A stretch of 64,000 nucleotides of DNA. Origin: Marinihelvus sp942491555 (GTDB lineage Bacteria > Pseudomonadota > Gammaproteobacteria > Xanthomonadales > SZUA-36). Location of the stretch: contig CALOBN010000006.1 of assembly GCA_942491555.1 (NCBI GenBank), positions 1-64,000 of the forward strand, given 5' to 3'. How positions within the stretch are numbered: the first letter of the stretch is position 1; every line of letters begins with the position of its first letter. Shown here piece by piece: positions 60,897 through 64,000 of this stretch. Below the pieces are notes generated by a model. That model was not told where the DNA came from. It saw only the letters and a program-made list of their open reading frames with translations, and did not search any database. A program made the translations under genes and the position numbers.

Positions 60897-62314
60897 TGCT
60901 CGAGTCGCACCTGCCGGCTGCCGGCTCGCTGGCCGTATGCTCGCCCTTTGATGAGCGTGAACTCGCCCGGGTTGCGCTCGCGGACACCCGGCATGTTGAG
61001 CACGCACTGGCGGCGGCACACGCATACCATCGCGACCGGGACGGCTGGCTCCCGATCCCTGAGCGCATCGCGATTCTGGAGCGCTGCACCGTGATCATGA
61101 GCGCGCAAGTTGATGAGCTGACCCTGCTGGCGGCCAGCGAAGGCGGCAAACCCTATACCGATTCCAGGGTCGAGGTTATTCGTGCGATTGACGGCGTCAA
61201 ACTGTGTATCGAATCGCTGCGCGCTGATGCCGGTAGCGTCATTCCGGTCGCCACGACAGCGGCCACAGCGGGCCGGATCGCATTCACCCAAAAAGAACCG
61301 ATTGGCCCGGTGGTTGCGGTCAGCGCATTCAACCACCCGCTTAACCTGATCGTCCACCAGGTGGGTCCGGCGGTCGCCACCGGCTGCCCGGTCATCGTCA
61401 AACCGGCCGCAGACACCCCGCTCTCCTGCCTGCGTTTTGTCGAAATCCTGCGCGAGGCAGGACTACCGCACGCTGCCTGCCAGGTACTGATCACCGACGA
61501 CAACGCCACCGCCGAGATGCTGGTCACTGACTCACGCGTCGCATTCTTCAGCTTTATCGGCAGTGCGCGGGTTGGCTGGATGTTGCGTTCAAAGCTCGCG
61601 CCGGGCACGCGCTGCGCACTCGAACACGGCGGCGCTGCGCCGGCGATTCTGGTCGATCCTTTCGAGTTTGACGCCACGCTGGAGTCAATCCTGAAAGGCG
61701 GGTTTTATCATGCAGGTCAGGTGTGCGTATCAGTGCAACGCGTGTTTGCCCCGACGAGCCATGCGCGCGACTTCGCCACAGCGCTGGCCGCAAAGGCCCG
61801 CGCGCTGGTCGTCGGCGCGCCCGAGGATCCGGCCACCGAGGTCGGGCCGCTGATCCGCAGTACCGAAGTGGACAGGGTCGCCGAATGGGTCGAAGAGGCT
61901 GTTGCAGGGGGTGCGACGCTGTTATGCGGCGGCCACAGATTGGACGGCAACTGCTTTGAGCCGACGGTGCTTTTCAACCCACCGCCGGACGCCCGCGTGA
62001 GCACCCGGGAAATCTTTGGACCGGTGGTTTGCGTCTACGAATACGACGATATCAACGACGCCGTTGAGCAAGCCAACGCCTTGCCGGTTGCCTTCCAGGC
62101 GGCCGTCTTCAGCAAGGAGATCGATGCCGCGATGCAGCTCTATCGCCAGCTCGACGCATCCGCCGTGATGCTGAACGACCATACTGCGTTTCGTGACGAC
62201 GTGATGCCGTTCGCCGGCCTGCGCGAGTCTGGCCTCGGTGTCGGCGGTATTCCCTACACCATGCATGACATGCAAATCGACAAGCTGCTGGTTATCAAAT
62301 CCAGCGGGCTGTAG
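60884..62314 (+). CDS. NAD(P)-dependent aldehyde dehydrogenase
   Basis: The 476-residue protein shows ALDH-family motifs: AFNHPLNLIVHQVGPAVATG and VIVKPAADTPLSC (cofactor-binding Lys), FIGSARVGW, the general-base Glu in LEHGGAAPAILV (usually LELGG), the catalytic Cys in FYHAGQVCVSVQRVF, and EIFGPVVCVY. It oxidises an aldehyde to an acid. The coupled upstream ThDP enzyme could make the aldehyde by 2-oxoacid chemistry; the substrate is not known. ATG 60884 lies within the end of that gene. Confidence 0.92.
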   Translation: MHDLMLESHLPAAGSLAVCSPFDERELARVALADTRHVEHALAAAHAYHRDRDGWLPIPERIAILERCTVIMSAQVDELTLLAASEGGKPYTDSRVEVIRAIDGVKLCIESLRADAGSVIPVATTAATAGRIAFTQKEPIGPVVAVSAFNHPLNLIVHQVGPAVATGCPVIVKPAADTPLSCLRFVEILREAGLPHAACQVLITDDNATAEMLVTDSRVAFFSFIGSARVGWMLRSKLAPGTRCALEHGGAAPAILVDPFEFDATLESILKGGFYHAGQVCVSVQRVFAPTSHARDFATALAAKARALVVGAPEDPATEVGPLIRSTEVDRVAEWVEEAVAGGATLLCGGHRLDGNCFEPTVLFNPPPDARVSTREIFGPVVCVYEYDDINDAVEQANALPVAFQAAVFSKEIDAAMQLYRQLDASAVMLNDHTAFRDDVMPFAGLRESGLGVGGIPYTMHDMQIDKLLVIKSSGL

Positions 62315-62387
62315 CCGTTTCGCGTGGCTGCGGTTTCGACGCGACAAAATACCTGAGGTTATAAAAAGCAGAACGTAAATTATGATC

Positions 62388-63656
62388 TCAGGCGGATTTC
62401 ATGATTCGCTGGAGGAAGCTCAACGGGAACAGGCGACCGATGCTTATCCCCTGCACCAGGATGGAAAAGATAACAACGGCGTAGGTCATGTTGACGATCG
62501 TTGCCTTCTCAGGCGAATCCGGAAGCGAGAGTGCCAGCGCCAAAGCAAGTCCGCCGCGCAATCCTCCCCATGTGAGGAGTTGCGTGAGGCTCCACCAGTT
62601 GGCGTTCAGAACTCCAGCCCGGCTGAGGGGCACAATGGTGACAAAAACGCTCAACGCCCGGGCCACCAGGCAGACAAGGATTGCACCCGAAGCAACGATC
62701 GCGAAATGCGACCATGAGACCGGGTGTACCACGACCACTGACAGGCCGATCATGACGAACAGCAGGGCGGTCAGAATCTCTTCGATGCCCTGCCAGAATA
62801 TGGTGAGCGATCTTGTCTCTGGCTCGGTAAAGCGTGGCTTGGTGAAGTTGCCATAAATGATTCCCGCAACCACCATACCGATGGGTCCCGAAACCTCGAT
62901 TTCCTCGGCAATGGCATAGCCCATGGCAACTGCGGACAGCGTTACAAGAAGCTGTGTGGGGTAGTCCCGGGTGCGCAGAAGCATATGGTGTATCACCAGG
63001 CCAACAATCAGCCCCAGGCCGGTTCCACCAAGCACTTCCCGCGCAAAAAGCAAGGATGCGCCGGATGCTGTTGGCTCCTCAATGCCTTTGACCACGGCCA
63101 GGCCGATGGTAAACAGAACGACCCCCACACCGTCATTGAATAATGATTCACCGTTGATGATGGTCTCGAGACGTTTGGGCAGACCGAGTTGCTTGAGGAT
63201 CGCCAGGGCGGCAATTGGATCAGTGGGTGAGATCAGGGCCCCGAAAACAAACAGGTAGGCAAACCCCAGCGTGACACCAAACAGCAGCAGGTAGTTGCTG
63301 AGCAGCACGGCGATCAGGATACCCGCGATGAGCGTGGAGCCGATTGCAAACGCTGCAATGGGCCATTTGGATTCCCCAAGTGCCTCTATCTTCACACCGG
63401 CACTGCCTGCAAACAGCATGAAGCACAGCACACCATTGAGCAGGCTGCTGCCCAGGTCCAGGCGGTTAATCAGGACCTCCTCCCAGCCCAGGGAATCCAG
63501 CCCAACGACTACCTTCAGCAGGAACAGGAGTGCAGTCAGCGCCAACGCCAGCAGCATCAGCCCGATCGTGGGCTGCAGGCGCAGAAAGCGCTCGTTGATC
63601 AGACTAAACAGTGCCGCAAGTCCCAGCAGAGCAGCGGCACTCATCAGCAAATCCAT
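62388..63656 (-). CDS. CPA1-type Na+/H+ antiporter
   Basis: The 422-residue polytopic protein starts at ATG 63656 after AAAGGGG; the 18-residue longer frame is not supported. Family features: LLNGVLCFMLFAGSAGVKIE, the ion-binding FGALISPTDPIAALAILK (Asp), ETIINGESLFNDGVGVVLF (ND motif), ISGPIG-like SGPIGMVVAGIIYGN and LTWGGLRGGLALALALSLP (Arg). It exchanges Na+ (or K+) for H+ across the inner membrane. It converges on the aldehyde dehydrogenase gene 73 bp away. Confidence 0.9.
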   Translation of the reverse strand: MDLLMSAAALLGLAALFSLINERFLRLQPTIGLMLLALALTALLFLLKVVVGLDSLGWEEVLINRLDLGSSLLNGVLCFMLFAGSAGVKIEALGESKWPIAAFAIGSTLIAGILIAVLLSNYLLLFGVTLGFAYLFVFGALISPTDPIAALAILKQLGLPKRLETIINGESLFNDGVGVVLFTIGLAVVKGIEEPTASGASLLFAREVLGGTGLGLIVGLVIHHMLLRTRDYPTQLLVTLSAVAMGYAIAEEIEVSGPIGMVVAGIIYGNFTKPRFTEPETRSLTIFWQGIEEILTALLFVMIGLSVVVVHPVSWSHFAIVASGAILVCLVARALSVFVTIVPLSRAGVLNANWWSLTQLLTWGGLRGGLALALALSLPDSPEKATIVNMTYAVVIFSILVQGISIGRLFPLSFLQRIMKSA

Positions 63657-63804
63657 CGTGACCCCTTTCTGGTTATGTGTTTGGGAAACCTGAGTCTCAT
63701 CACTGGCCATCAGCCAAAGATCATTTGACGCCGTTATTGGGCAGGCGAGCCCGTACCTCGTTGATGCTGCAACGTCTCGCTATTGAGGACCGACACGTTT
63801 GGCC

Positions 63805-64000
63805 TCAGGTGGGGTCTCCCGTCATCTCCCAGTGTTCCGGTGAGCGCCACATGCCCGACAGCAGTAGCGTCCGGATGGCAATCATCTCCTTGGGGATGCG
63901 GTCATAGAGCCTGATGAACAGTTCATCCGTTTCCAGCAGTTCCTTGTCCCAATCGCGCTTGTCGATTGACATGGCCTTGAGGAAGTCTTCTTTGCTGAAG
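63805..64000 (-). CDS. C-terminal end of an unidentified gene (partial, runs off the right edge)
   Basis: On the minus strand a frame enters from the edge and ends with TGA at 63805-63807: FSKEDFLKAMSIDKRDWDKE, then LFIRLYDRIPKEMIAIRTLL and WRSPEHWEMTGDPT. It looks like the helical C-terminus of a soluble enzyme; a GTP-dependent phosphoenolpyruvate carboxykinase is one possibility I cannot confirm. It is on the same strand as the antiporter with a 148-bp gap. Confidence 0.5.
   Translation of the reverse strand, partial: FSKEDFLKAMSIDKRDWDKELLETDELFIRLYDRIPKEMIAIRTLLLSGMWRSPEHWEMTGDPT

Noticed and set aside
59892..61025. A 377-codon minus-strand frame
   Set aside because: Antisense to the ThDP enzyme and the ALDH start, whose motifs are clear.
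1..64000. CRISPR arrays, rRNA, tRNA or prophage modules
   Set aside because: I saw no regularly spaced repeats, no rRNA-like conserved blocks, no convincing tRNA clover-leaf ending, and no phage structural or integrase genes.

Overview
The window looks like two unrelated bacterial genomes joined at about position 12,190. Bases 1 to ~12,190 have a high-GC, actinobacterial character (best guess Acidimicrobiia, Ilumatobacter-like): lipoproteins with Thr/Ala/Asp-rich linkers, tandem class III cyclase/AAA-ATPase regulators and an ISL3-family insertion sequence. From ~12,190 to the end the genes read as a Gammaproteobacterium (Lysobacterales/Woeseiales-like is my guess): a hybrid two-component system, giant secreted beta-propeller proteins ending in a DGFE-type motif, outer-membrane barrels, a UrcA-family protein, VapBC and a DUF3302/HlyD pair. 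At the join, an actinobacterial acetyltransferase N-terminus runs in frame into the middle of a gammaproteobacterial sensor kinase. An assembly or library chimera is the simplest reading. All family names here are recognised by eye; nothing was searched.

Layout. 0-12.2 kb: partial gene end, lipoprotein, two tandem cyclase-AAA regulators (1.7-4.4 and 5.0-7.6 kb) with a cyclase remnant on the other strand between them, a small coiled-coil protein, a lipoprotein cut by an ISL3 element (9.60-11.0 kb), a nucleotidyltransferase and a truncated GNAT. Almost every gene here carries single-base indels. 12.2-20.1 kb: truncated hybrid sensor kinase/response regulator/AraC protein, a 244-bp imperfect palindrome and a 1,837-residue secreted multidomain protein. 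20.2-34.1 kb, nearly all on the minus strand: SLC13 permease, PHB-depolymerase-like esterase, a DUF1501/DUF1800 pair, an MBOAT/SGNH/USP acylation operon, a beta-helix protein with a membrane partner, VapBC and a CPBP protease. 34.8-39.1 kb: a second giant secreted protein paralogous to the first.

39.1-64 kb: two gene relics (DUF4242-like and LysR-like), two His-box membrane enzymes (sterol-desaturase type and acyl desaturase), a small secreted protein plus PA-domain metalloprotease, a cupin, barrels and a lipoprotein hydrolase, a TPR regulator followed by two DUF1254-type secreted proteins, the DUF3302/HlyD pair, a UrcA-family protein, a frameshifted CadC-like regulator, an acetolactate-synthase-like/aldehyde dehydrogenase pair, a Na+/H+ antiporter and a partial gene at the right edge.

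Common threads. The gammaproteobacterial part is rich in exported proteins (roughly half the genes have signal peptides or barrels) and in lipid/envelope chemistry. Four exported proteins carry a recurring F-x-[DN]-G-F-[EQ] motif. Many frameshifts fall in short homopolymers and downstream coding sense resumes intact, so sequencing error explains them better than gene decay. The DUF4242-like and LysR-like relics at 39.1-39.6 kb are different: they have lost internal blocks and look truly decayed.
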